Assembly: GCA_016180765.1 (NCBI GenBank)
Contig: JACPAP010000166.1
Location: 1 to 6,981, forward strand
Source of the DNA: Gemmatimonadota bacterium
GTDB lineage: Bacteria; Gemmatimonadota; Gemmatimonadetes; Gemmatimonadales; GWC2-71-9
Reading direction: 5' to 3'
Length of the DNA stretch: 6,981 bases
Below are positions 1 to 5,773 of the stretch, piece by piece. Positions within the stretch are counted from its first letter, which is position 1; every line of letters starts with the position of its first letter. The notes under the pieces were generated by a model, which worked only from the letters and a program-made list of their open reading frames with translations, made no database searches and had not been told where the DNA came from. The position numbers were made by a program, and so were the translations under genes.

Positions 1-187
1 GATTCTCCTGGAGGAACCGGCCGAACTCCGGGGCGAACTTCGCGGTCTCGCGCGTGCTCTTGCGCAGCCGCCACCACTTGGCGATCGCGACGCCGATGGA
101 CATGACCGACATGAACGCCAGGATCACGATGATGCCCCTGGCGAAGCCGCCGGCGTCATTCCACAGTGCCAGTAGCGAGACGTTCAT
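1..187 (-). CDS. exbB: ExbB/TolQ/MotA-family proton channel subunit, N-terminal part (cut by window edge)
   Basis: Only the first 62 codons are in the window; the gene runs off the left edge. The ATG at 187-185 is preceded by a GGAGG ribosome site (198-202, 10-base spacing), which decides the start. The peptide begins MNVSLLALWNDAGGFARG, then has one hydrophobic segment at about residues 17-37. A basic stretch follows (KWWRLRKST), then a cytoplasmic stretch ending FGRFLQEN. This is the usual beginning of ExbB/TolQ proteins: a short extracytoplasmic start, first membrane helix, then a cytoplasmic helix with a F-x-x-FL-type motif. ExbB proteins form the inner-membrane proton channel with ExbD and drive TonB. 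The position directly downstream of tonB on the same strand (84-bp gap) supports ExbB over TolQ or MotA. exbD would be expected beyond the left edge. Family is fairly sure; the ExbB/TolQ distinction rests on context. Confidence 0.78.
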   Translation of the reverse strand, partial: MNVSLLALWNDAGGFARGIIVILAFMSVMSIGVAIAKWWRLRKSTRETAKFAPEFGRFLQEN

Positions 188-197
188 TGCAGCAAAG

Positions 198-202
198 CCT
201 CC
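198..202 (-). promoter_or_regulatory. Ribosome binding site of exbB
   Basis: The minus strand reads GGAGG, 10 bases before the ATG at 187. It is a strong Shine-Dalgarno match and fixes the exbB start. Confidence 0.7.
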
Positions 203-205
203 GTT

Positions 206-244
206 CCGTGCAAATGAGTGGTTCTAGGGACTACCCGTGCAAAT
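206..244. repeat. Pair of 10-bp direct repeats between tonB and exbB
   Basis: The word CCGTGCAAAT (ATTTGCACGG on the coding strand) occurs at 206-215 and again at 235-244, a 29-bp period, inside the 84-bp tonB-exbB spacer. The spacing is near three helical turns, so it could be a binding site for a dimeric or paired regulator or part of a second promoter, but it may be chance. No known motif is recognised. Confidence 0.4.
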
Positions 245-271
245 CCTCGGTTCACCTATTCGTCACACCGG

Positions 272-958
272 TCACTTCGGGATCACGAACCGGAGCGGCA
301 GGTGCACCAGCACGCGCACCGGCTGCCCGCGCACCCGACCCGGCCGGAACAGCGCCTTGCGCAGGGCGTCCTTGGCCGGGGCCTCGAAGGCCCGGTTGGT
401 GGAGCTGATCACCTTGATGGACGGCGGCTCGGCGTGGCCCGCGGTGTCGATGACGGCTTCCAGCACCACCTGACCCTCGATCCGTGCTTCCAGCAGCATC
501 CGGGGATACTCCGGCTGCGGGAACGCGATCCGCTCCGGCGGCTCGTCCACCACCGCCTCGATGAACACCTGGGTGAGATCCAACGGGCCCGTGTCCACGC
601 CCTTCGCGATGCCCAGCTCGACGCCGACGCCGCTGAAATTCCGCGGATCAAACGTCTCGTTCAGGTTGATGGGCGGAATCGAGGTCGGAATACTGACGGG
701 CGCCAGCAGCGTCTGGAACCCTTTGGGCGGGGGGGGCGGGGCCTCGGGCTCCGGCGGCTGCTCTTCCTGCTTCTCCTCGATGTACACCATGGTGGTGTCG
801 ATGGTGGAGCCGGCGTTCTCGAAACCGGCGCCGATCGTGGCCTGGATGGCGAGCCAGATCAAGACCACGTGGGTCACGACGGAGAAGGTCGAGCCCCCAA
901 GCCTCTGCTTGAAGGTCCCCTTCTTTTGCGGCCTAGACACGATCAAGGTGTCGAACAC
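272..958 (-). CDS. tonB: TonB energy-transducing protein
   Basis: This is a 228-residue protein starting at GTG (958-956), preceded by GGAGG at 965-969 with 6-base spacing. TonB couples the inner-membrane proton gradient, through ExbB/ExbD, to outer-membrane TonB-dependent transporters. Visible parts in order: a short cytoplasmic start with basic residues (1-24), one membrane helix (about 25-45), an acidic/proline linker (about 61-79, EEKQEEQPPEPEAPPPPPK), a periplasmic spacer, and the C-terminal TonB fold (about 145-228). The fold contains PEYPRMLLEARIEGQVVLEA and ends in a final strand RVLVHLPLRFVIPK. Within the helix, Ser26 and His30 have the same spacing as the functionally important Ser16/His20 of E. 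coli TonB. The linker is Glu-Pro rich rather than the classic Lys-Pro pattern. The linker is encoded by a run of eight C (729-736), a possible slippage spot. The exbB-like gene follows 84 bp downstream. A PHO-box-like element lies about 100 bp upstream. Confidence 0.92.
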   Translation of the reverse strand: MFDTLIVSRPQKKGTFKQRLGGSTFSVVTHVVLIWLAIQATIGAGFENAGSTIDTTMVYIEEKQEEQPPEPEAPPPPPKGFQTLLAPVSIPTSIPPINLNETFDPRNFSGVGVELGIAKGVDTGPLDLTQVFIEAVVDEPPERIAFPQPEYPRMLLEARIEGQVVLEAVIDTAGHAEPPSIKVISSTNRAFEAPAKDALRKALFRPGRVRGQPVRVLVHLPLRFVIPK

Positions 959-964
959 GGCTTC

Positions 965-969
965 CCTCC
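965..969 (-). promoter_or_regulatory. Ribosome binding site of tonB supporting a GTG start
   Basis: The minus strand reads GGAGG, with a 6-base spacer to GTG at 958. No ATG start is better placed, so this site decides the non-ATG start. Confidence 0.7.
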
Positions 970-1014
970 ACCTCGTGTGGTCTCTGCGTCACGCCTGACT
1001 GCCCTGCATAAACA

Positions 1015-1027
1015 TACCCGCCGGGTA
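1015..1027. repeat. 13-bp palindrome upstream of tonB
   Basis: TACCCGCCGGGTA consists of two perfect 6-bp inverted arms around one central base. It lies between the PHO-box-like site and the tonB ribosome site, where a repressor operator or a 5'-UTR element could sit. No regulator can be named from the sequence. Confidence 0.35.
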
Positions 1028-1059
1028 CTAGCCCCACCTAGCAGGAGGCTGTTCGAATC

Positions 1060-1077
1060 ATGACAAAACGATGACAG
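1060..1077 (-). promoter_or_regulatory. PHO-box-like site upstream of tonB
   Basis: The minus strand reads CTGTCATCGTTTTGTCAT. This is two heptamers (CTGTCAT and TTGTCAT) separated by 4 bases, an 11-bp period, as in the E. coli PHO box bound by phosphorylated PhoB. One heptamer is a perfect match and the other differs at one base. The orientation is toward tonB, whose start is about 100 bp away. The second heptamer also contains TTGTCA, a 5/6 match to a sigma70 -35. No strong -10 follows: CTAGGT at 1041-1036 is the best I see and is weak. The repeat structure is seen directly; the PhoB link is an inference from the consensus. Confidence 0.5.
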
Positions 1078-1092
1078 TCACGTTACGGTATT

Positions 1093-1153
1093 CAGGCGAG
1101 CGCGGTCGAGCAGGGTCGAACTCGGACCAGCGCCGCTGGTCGGCGCTCGCCTG
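1093..1153. other. Foldable inverted-repeat element (three-way-junction-like)
   Basis: A perfect 11-bp inverted repeat, CAGGCGAGCGC (1093-1103) and GCGCTCGCCTG (1143-1153), encloses two smaller hairpins. One is GACCAGC-GCC-GCTGGTC (1125-1141, 7-bp stem, 3-base loop). The other is a small stem built from TCGA at 1106-1109 and 1116-1119. Together they could form a three-way junction in RNA or a cruciform in DNA. It lies after the kinase operon and about 16 bp upstream of the PHO-box-like site. It may serve as an operon-end stabiliser or factor-dependent terminator, or be a dispersed repeat. It has no T-tract. Confidence 0.45.
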
Positions 1154-1183
1154 TGCCCGTCGGTGCTGGTTGGCGCTCGCCCG
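1136..1183. repeat. Imperfect 18-bp direct repeat
   Basis: CTGGTCGGCGCTCGCCTG (1136-1153) recurs as CTGGTTGGCGCTCGCCCG (1166-1183), 16 of 18 bases identical at a 30-bp period. The GCGCTCGCC core of both copies is complementary to GGCGAGCGC at 1095-1103. Two mutually exclusive long stems are therefore possible. Confidence 0.5.
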
Positions 1184-1246
1184 GTCTCAAGGCGGCGCCA
1201 ACAGTATCCGCCGACACCGGTCCGCGCAAGCAGCAGCAAACCGGAG

Positions 1247-2695
1247 CTACGCCGTCCCCATTGGCAGCGTCACCGTGAAGGTGGTCCCGCGGCCCGGCCG
1301 GCTCTGCACCGCGATGGTCCCCCCGTGGGCTTCCACGATCCACTTGGAAATGGCCAGGCCCAGACCCACGCCGGGGCGGCCGCCGCTCCGGCGACGCGCC
1401 TGGTCCGCGCGCCAGAACCGGTCGAAGATGTGGGGCAGATCGCCCGGCGCGATGCCCACGCCGGTGTCGCGCACATTGAGCACCACGTTGCCATCGACCT
1501 GCTCCCAGTCGATCGCCACTTCCCCGCCCCGCGGCGTGTACTTGATGGCGTTGGTGAGCAAGTTCATGAGCAGCTGCCGGATCCGGCTGGGATCCACGGC
1601 GAGCGTGATGGAGCGGTCCGGGACGGCCACCGACACCGCCACGTGAGCCTGCTCGCCCAGGATGCCGGCGGTTTCCGAGACCTCGCTCAGCACGTCCTTG
1701 AGCTCCACCGGCTCCAGGTGGAGCGGCGCCCGGCCCTCGTCGGCCCGGGCCAGCGTGAGCAGGGCGTCCACCAGCTCGGCCATCCGGTTCACTTCCACCA
1801 GCGTCTCCTCGAGCACCTCCATGACCTCGGGCGGGGCCTTGGGGTGGGTGATGGCCCGCTCGATGCCCGAGCGCAGGACGGTGAGCGGCGTCTTGAGCTC
1901 GTGACTGGCGTCGGCGGTGAAGCGGCGCAAGCTCGCGAAGCTCCGCTCCAGGCGCGCCAGCATGGCGTTCAGCGTGTCGCTGAGCCGGGCCAGCTCGTCG
2001 CGCGAGCGGGGCTCGATGAGGCGGCGGTGCAGGCTCCGGCCATCGGTGATGGCCGCCACCTCTTCCACGATCGCATCCACGGGCTGGAGGGTCCGGCCCA
2101 CCAGGAAGTGCCCGATGAGGATGGATAGCCCGATGATCAACGGGGCGGTGAGCAGCATGGCGCTGAGCAGCCGCTGGGGCCCGAGCACCAGCCCCGCGGT
2201 GGAGGCGCCGGACACCACTTGCGAGACCTCGGGGCCGGCGCCGGTGATGGCGCGAACCAGGTAGCGAACTTCCCCGGCCGGGGCACCCAGGTTGGTCAGC
2301 CCGACGCGGTCCTCCGGCGACGGCTGGCCCGCCAGGCGCACCAGCCGCAGCAGCGTCTCGTACGGCAAGGCGGCGGCGTCATCCGACAAGAAGAGCACCT
2401 GGCTGTCGGGCCCGAGCACCATGACGTAGTCCTGGAGCACCTGAAGCACGGAGGCGATTCGCGGTCTGAGAACCGGGCGCCGCGTTTCGGGGTCCAGCAC
2501 CACGACCGAGTCCGGTCCCCGCGCCGCCCCGGTGAGCAGCTCCGCGATGAGGTCGGCCTCGAGGCGGGCACGGGCATCCAGCTCGGCGAAGTTCTCGGAT
2601 CGCTGAAGCAGATACACGGTCCCGGCGAAGACCGTGATGGTCGCCACCAGGGCCGCGGCATAGAAGACCACCAGTCGGCCGCGAATGGTGCTCAT
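1247..2695 (-). CDS. Membrane-bound HAMP sensor histidine kinase (partner of the OmpR-type regulator)
   Basis: This 482-residue inner-membrane kinase autophosphorylates on a histidine and would pass the phosphate to the response regulator encoded just upstream. Parts in order: first membrane helix (about 8-30), extracytoplasmic sensor of about 145 residues (31-175), second membrane helix (about 176-200), HAMP linker (about 201-253), and dimerisation/phosphoacceptor domain with SHELKTPL (His265). The ATPase domain follows with N box NLLTNAIKY (Asn382), G1 box DTGVGI (410-415), F box FDRFW (424-428) and G2 box GVGLGLAI (442-449). All catalytic motifs are intact. The architecture matches EnvZ/CusS/MprB-like kinases that pair with OmpR-family regulators. 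The ATG at 2695 follows the regulator stop by one base and has only a weak ribosome site (AAGAG), so translational coupling is likely. The sensor domain matches no ligand-binding fold I can name, so the signal is unknown. Confidence 0.93.
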   Translation of the reverse strand: MSTIRGRLVVFYAAALVATITVFAGTVYLLQRSENFAELDARARLEADLIAELLTGAARGPDSVVVLDPETRRPVLRPRIASVLQVLQDYVMVLGPDSQVLFLSDDAAALPYETLLRLVRLAGQPSPEDRVGLTNLGAPAGEVRYLVRAITGAGPEVSQVVSGASTAGLVLGPQRLLSAMLLTAPLIIGLSILIGHFLVGRTLQPVDAIVEEVAAITDGRSLHRRLIEPRSRDELARLSDTLNAMLARLERSFASLRRFTADASHELKTPLTVLRSGIERAITHPKAPPEVMEVLEETLVEVNRMAELVDALLTLARADEGRAPLHLEPVELKDVLSEVSETAGILGEQAHVAVSVAVPDRSITLAVDPSRIRQLLMNLLTNAIKYTPRGGEVAIDWEQVDGNVVLNVRDTGVGIAPGDLPHIFDRFWRADQARRRSGGRPGVGLGLAISKWIVEAHGGTIAVQSRPGRGTTFTVTLPMGTA

Positions 2696-2696
2696 G

Positions 2697-3365
2697 CTAG
2701 CTCTTCAGCACGTAGCCCACGCCCCGCACCGTGTGGATCAGCTTCTTGGCATGGCCGTGGTCCACTTTCTTCCGGAGCCGGTTGATCACCACGTCCACGA
2801 TGTTGGTGCCGGGATCGAAGTGATAGCCCCAGGCGTATTCCGTGATCAGCGTGCGGGACAGCACCCGATCCCGATTCCGGGCCAGGTACTCCAGCACCGC
2901 GTATTCCTTGGGCGTGAGCTCGACGGCCGTGCCGCCCCGGCGCACTTCTCGAGCGCCGGTGTCGATGGTGAGATCCACCACCCGGAGGACCGGGGAAGCG
3001 ATCGCCTGGGGGCGGCGTCCCAGGGCCTCGACTCGCGCCAACAGTTCCTCGAAGGCGAAGGGCTTGGTGACGTAATCGTCCGCCCCGATGCGGAGCGCCT
3101 GGACCTTGGAGTCCAACGCATCCTGCGCGGTGAGCACCAGCACCGGGGTCGCCACGCCGCGATCTCGCAGGGTCCGCAGCACCTCGACCCCAGGGAGCCC
3201 CGGCAACCGCAGGTCCAGCACGATCACATCGTAGGGCGCCTGGGACGCCGCGGTCAGCGCCTCACGGCCGTCGGCCACCAGATCCACCTGCATCCGCTGT
3301 TCTTCCAGCCCGTGCCGCACCAGCTGGCCCACGGTCCGGTCATCCTCGACCACCAGGACTTTCAC
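2697..3365 (-). CDS. OmpR/PhoB-family DNA-binding response regulator
   Basis: This is a 222-residue cytoplasmic transcription factor. The receiver domain (about 1-118) has the acidic pair Glu7/Asp8-Asp9, phosphoacceptor Asp51 (VIVLDLRLPG), Thr79, Tyr98 and Lys101 (KPF). The winged-helix DNA-binding domain (about 128-220) contains LTPKEYAVLEYLARN, the recognition-helix region DPGTNIVDVVINRLRKKVD and the terminal wing LIHTVRGVGYVLK. The pattern is closest to CusR/CopR/MprA-like regulators, but the target is not evident. The GTG at 3365-3363 is chosen because MKVLVVEDD is the canonical receiver start and its GTGA overlaps the stop of the upstream kinase by 4 bases. The frame is open further upstream, but that extension is arginine/glycine-rich shadow sequence inside the kinase gene. 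It is flanked on both sides by histidine kinases, so it may receive two signals. Confidence 0.94.
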   Translation of the reverse strand: MKVLVVEDDRTVGQLVRHGLEEQRMQVDLVADGREALTAASQAPYDVIVLDLRLPGLPGVEVLRTLRDRGVATPVLVLTAQDALDSKVQALRIGADDYVTKPFAFEELLARVEALGRRPQAIASPVLRVVDLTIDTGAREVRRGGTAVELTPKEYAVLEYLARNRDRVLSRTLITEYAWGYHFDPGTNIVDVVINRLRKKVDHGHAKKLIHTVRGVGYVLKS

Positions 3366-4954
3366 GCGCCGTCCCCGCCCCTCCCGGCGGCCGGCAGCAG
3401 CACCCGGAAGGTGGTGCCACGGTCCAACTGCGAGTCCACCTGGAGGTGCCCCCGGTGCTCGGCCACGATGCCGTAGCAAATGGACAGGCCCAGCCCGGTC
3501 CCGCGCCCGGGCGCCTTGGTGGTGAAGAACGGCTCGAAGATCTTGGACAGGTGCTCGCGCGGAATGCCGGGGCCGGTGTCGGAGAAGTCCACCAACACCT
3601 CATCCACCCGCTCCGGGCTCAGGCCGGTGGCCACCGTCAGGATGCCCTCCCCTTCCATCGCGTCGATGGCGTTCAGCATGATCGCGAGGAACGCCTGGAT
3701 CAGCTGCTCGGCGTTGGCCTCCACCGGCGGCAAGCCGTCGGCCAGACGGCGGACTAATTCAATGCGCTTGAACCGATCGTGGTGCTTCACCAGGAACAAG
3801 GCATCTTCCACGATCTGGTTAATGGGCACCGGTTTCTTGTAACGGGCTTTGGGGCGGGAGAAGTCCAGCAACCCGTCCACGATCCGCTTACACCGCGACA
3901 GCTCCGACTCCATGATCCGGTAGTACTCCTCGAACGACGGCCGCGCGGTGCCCGGGAGCGCGTAGCTCCGCGACGCCAGGGCCTCGAGGCACGCGGTGAG
4001 GGTGGCCAGCGGGTTGTTGATCTCGTGCATCACCCCCGCGGCCAGCTGACCCACGGCCGCCAGCTTGTCGGTCTGCGCGATCTGCTGCTGGACCGACTTC
4101 CACTCGGTGACGTCCTCGCCGATGGTGATGACGTGGCTGACCTCGTCCCCGTCCAACCGCATCGGGATCTTGGTGAGGCGGTAGTATCGGGTCTCGCCCG
4201 TGGCGGTGGACTCGACCTCGAGCTGCTCCATCTTGCCGGTCTCGAACACCCGGTCGAATTCGTGGCGCAACAGCTCGCGCGGCTGGCGATAGAGCACCTC
4301 GAAGACCGCCCGGCCCAGCACTTCGTCCCGGACCACGCCCTGCGTGCCCGTCTCCCGCTTGCGGTTCCAGGCCTGAATGCGGTACTGGCGGTCGATCACG
4401 TAGAGGCCCACCGGCAGCGAGTCGATGATCTGCGCGGTGAAGCGGCGCTGGGCATCGATTTCCCTGGTGCGCAGGGCCACCTCGCCGGCCAGGTCCTCAG
4501 ACAGCGCCGCCGACGCCAGCAACGGCGACAGCGTGTTGCCCAGCACTTCGCTCACGCGCTGCGCCACGACCGGCGTGGTCTGGCCGGACGGAACCGCCTC
4601 GAGCAGCCCCAAGGTGGACCCTTCGTAGGTGAGAGGAACCAGGATGGCGCCCGGGACTCCGTCTTTCGGCTCATTCCGATCCAGCCAGCGGCGGACCCGT
4701 TCGGCATCCTCGCCGGATGGCTCGGCCTCCCCCGGCGCGCAAATCGGGCGCAAGGAGGCGCCGCCGGAGCCCCGCATCCAAAGACGGCACTGGGCGAGCT
4801 TGAGGCCTCGCTTCAGCGCCCCGGCCACGGCGGCCTTGGCCTCGTCCGAGTCGATGCCGGTCGCGAGGTACGCCGCGACCTCGGCGAGCACGTCGAGCGC
4901 CGAGTCAGCCACCGAACCGGCCGCGGGATCAGCCCTCACCCGGGGATCGGCCAT
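3362..4954 (-). CDS. Soluble GAF-PAS histidine kinase, NtrB/AtoS-like catalytic core
   Basis: This 530-residue protein has no membrane helix or signal peptide and should act in the cytoplasm. Parts in order: a GAF-like domain (about 18-150), a short coiled-coil linker (about 150-172, SEDLAGEVALRTREIDAQ), a PAS domain (about 172-285) with a following PAC-like strand set ending ITIGEDVTEWK, then phosphoacceptor region AAGVMHEINNPLATL (His310). The ATPase domain has an N box at Asn428 (LNAIDAM), G1 DTGPGIP (459-465), F box FEPFFTTK (473-480) and G2 GTGLGLS (485-491). The HEINNPL box and FEPFFTTK belong to the NtrB-like class, whose usual partners are NtrC-type regulators. Here the gene overlaps an OmpR-type regulator by 4 bases, which is unusual. 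Cys56 and Cys72 lie in the GAF region, but no heme or metal motif is clear. The ATG at 4954 has a poor ribosome site; GTG codons at 4939 and 4912 are alternatives. The signal is unknown. Confidence 0.92.
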   Translation of the reverse strand: MADPRVRADPAAGSVADSALDVLAEVAAYLATGIDSDEAKAAVAGALKRGLKLAQCRLWMRGSGGASLRPICAPGEAEPSGEDAERVRRWLDRNEPKDGVPGAILVPLTYEGSTLGLLEAVPSGQTTPVVAQRVSEVLGNTLSPLLASAALSEDLAGEVALRTREIDAQRRFTAQIIDSLPVGLYVIDRQYRIQAWNRKRETGTQGVVRDEVLGRAVFEVLYRQPRELLRHEFDRVFETGKMEQLEVESTATGETRYYRLTKIPMRLDGDEVSHVITIGEDVTEWKSVQQQIAQTDKLAAVGQLAAGVMHEINNPLATLTACLEALASRSYALPGTARPSFEEYYRIMESELSRCKRIVDGLLDFSRPKARYKKPVPINQIVEDALFLVKHHDRFKRIELVRRLADGLPPVEANAEQLIQAFLAIMLNAIDAMEGEGILTVATGLSPERVDEVLVDFSDTGPGIPREHLSKIFEPFFTTKAPGRGTGLGLSICYGIVAEHRGHLQVDSQLDRGTTFRVLLPAAGRGGDGA

Positions 4955-5017
4955 AGCACACTAAGAAATCTGGCGTGAAGGTCGTCCTACCGGCAACGTC
5001 ATGGGCCCCGTTTTCCC

Positions 5018-5045
5018 TTGTCAGGGCAGCGCCCGGGTGTGTAAT
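5018..5045 (+). promoter_or_regulatory. Predicted sigma70-type promoter of sodA
   Basis: TTGTCA (5018-5023) matches the -35 consensus at 5 of 6 bases, and TGTAAT (5040-5045) matches the -10 at 5 of 6, with a 16-bp spacer. Transcription would begin near 5052, giving a leader of about 45 bases before the sodA start. The 8-bp perfect palindrome GTAATTAC (5041-5048) overlaps the -10 and could be an operator half or chance. Confidence 0.5.
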
Positions 5046-5081
5046 TACGCTCTCCAACCCATCCATCACGACGCAGGAGTC

Positions 5082-5087
5082 GAGGAG
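5082..5087 (+). promoter_or_regulatory. Ribosome binding site of sodA
   Basis: GAGGAG ends 8 bases before the ATG at 5096 and supports that start. Confidence 0.65.
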
Positions 5088-5095
5088 CACACGGT

Positions 5096-5707
5096 ATGCC
5101 ACATCAGCTACCCAACCTGCCGTACGGCTTTGACGCTTTGGAGCCGCACATCGACGTCCAGACCATGCAGATCCACCACGGGAAGCATCACGCCGCCTAC
5201 GTCAACAACCTGAACGGGGCGCTGGACAAGCACCCCCAGCTCCACCAGAAGCACCTGGAGGACCTGCTCAGGGATATCAACCAGGTTCCCGAGGACATCC
5301 GCACCGCCGTCCGCAACCACGGCGGCGGGCACGCCAATCACTCCATGTTCTGGGTCATCATGGCGCCCAAGGGCGGCGGTGAGCCCAAGGGCAAACTGGG
5401 CGACGCGATCAAGCAGACGTTTGGCGACTTCGCCAAGTTCAAGGAACAGTTCACCCAGGCCGCGACCACGCGGTTCGGCTCCGGCTGGGCCTGGCTGGTG
5501 CTCTCCAAGGGGAAGCTTGAGATCTCCAGCACCCCCAATCAGGACAACCCGTTGATGGATGGGAAAGTCCCGGTCATGGGGCTGGACGTGTGGGAGCACG
5601 CGTACTACCTGAAGTACCAGAACCGCCGGCCCGACTACATCGCGGCCTGGTGGAACGTGGTGAACTGGCCGGAGATCGAGAAGCGCTACGAGGCCGCCGT
5701 GAAATAG
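5096..5707 (+). CDS. sodA: Superoxide dismutase, Fe/Mn family (probably manganese type)
   Basis: The 203-residue enzyme converts superoxide to oxygen and hydrogen peroxide. The length is normal for the family and no signal peptide is present, so it is cytoplasmic. The metal ligands are all visible: His27 (in IHHGKHH), His82 (NHSMFW), and Asp164 and His168 (DVWEHAYY). The active-site tyrosine is Tyr35. Metal-type markers favour manganese: glycine rather than glutamine in GGGHANHSMFW (residues 76-86), and Gln149 in the C-terminal motif TPNQDNP, as in E. coli SodA. A cambialistic enzyme cannot be excluded from sequence alone. The start is supported by GAGGAG at 5082-5087 and by the family-typical opening (HQLPNLPYGFDALEPHID). 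The gene is divergent from the kinase operon. The phoR-like gene follows 66 bp after the TAG stop, and both may share one transcript. Confidence 0.96.
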   Translation: MPHQLPNLPYGFDALEPHIDVQTMQIHHGKHHAAYVNNLNGALDKHPQLHQKHLEDLLRDINQVPEDIRTAVRNHGGGHANHSMFWVIMAPKGGGEPKGKLGDAIKQTFGDFAKFKEQFTQAATTRFGSGWAWLVLSKGKLEISSTPNQDNPLMDGKVPVMGLDVWEHAYYLKYQNRRPDYIAAWWNVVNWPEIEKRYEAAVK

Positions 5708-5714
5708 CGTGGCT

Positions 5715-5729
5715 GGCGCGGAAAGCGCC
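5715..5729. other. Small hairpin between sodA and the phoR-like gene
   Basis: GGCGC-GGAAA-GCGCC forms a 5-bp stem (6 with a T-G pair) just after the sodA stop. No T-tract follows, so it is not a normal intrinsic terminator. It could modestly separate or stabilise the messages, or be chance in GC-rich DNA. Confidence 0.3.
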
Positions 5730-5773
5730 GCTGGGTCTCTACGCGCTCGTCACGCTATCCGCTCTACCCACCC

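Larger units (their letters stand above)
959..1246. other. Non-coding region between the kinase operon and tonB
   Basis: The 288 bp lie after the stop of the membrane histidine kinase and before tonB, both on the minus strand. From the operon end toward tonB it holds a GC-rich repeat/hairpin element (1093-1183), a PHO-box-like pair of heptamers (1060-1077), a 13-bp palindrome (1015-1027) and the tonB ribosome site. I see no convincing coding sequence on either strand. No intrinsic terminator with a T-tract is visible after the operon, so transcription could run on into tonB or end by another mechanism. Confidence 0.7.
4955..5095. promoter_or_regulatory. Divergent intergenic region between the kinase operon and sodA
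   Basis: The 141 bp hold the promoters of both directions. Toward sodA there is a good sigma70-like pair and a palindrome overlapping the -10 (separate entries). Toward the kinase only weak candidates are seen: CTGACA on the minus strand at 5024-5019 is a fair -35 but has no good -10 at the normal distance. A small GGGC-AGC-GCCC hairpin lies at about 5024-5034. Confidence 0.6.

Noticed and set aside
218..1063. Long open frame on the plus strand opposite tonB
   Set aside because: It is the antisense shadow of tonB in GC-rich DNA. Its product is rich in Arg, His and Gly with no domain, while the minus strand encodes a clear TonB.
1093..1153. Intrinsic terminator for the kinase operon
   Set aside because: The hairpins are strong, but neither strand has the T-tract needed after the stem, so I list it only as a structured element.
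3366..3479. Upstream extension of the response regulator to an earlier start
   Set aside because: The added 38 residues are Arg/Gly/Pro-rich and lie inside the upstream kinase gene. The canonical receiver start MKVLVVEDD is at the GTG overlapping that kinase's stop.
3779..4978. Long plus-strand open frame opposite the soluble kinase
   Set aside because: It is a shadow frame. The minus strand has complete GAF, PAS and kinase motifs.
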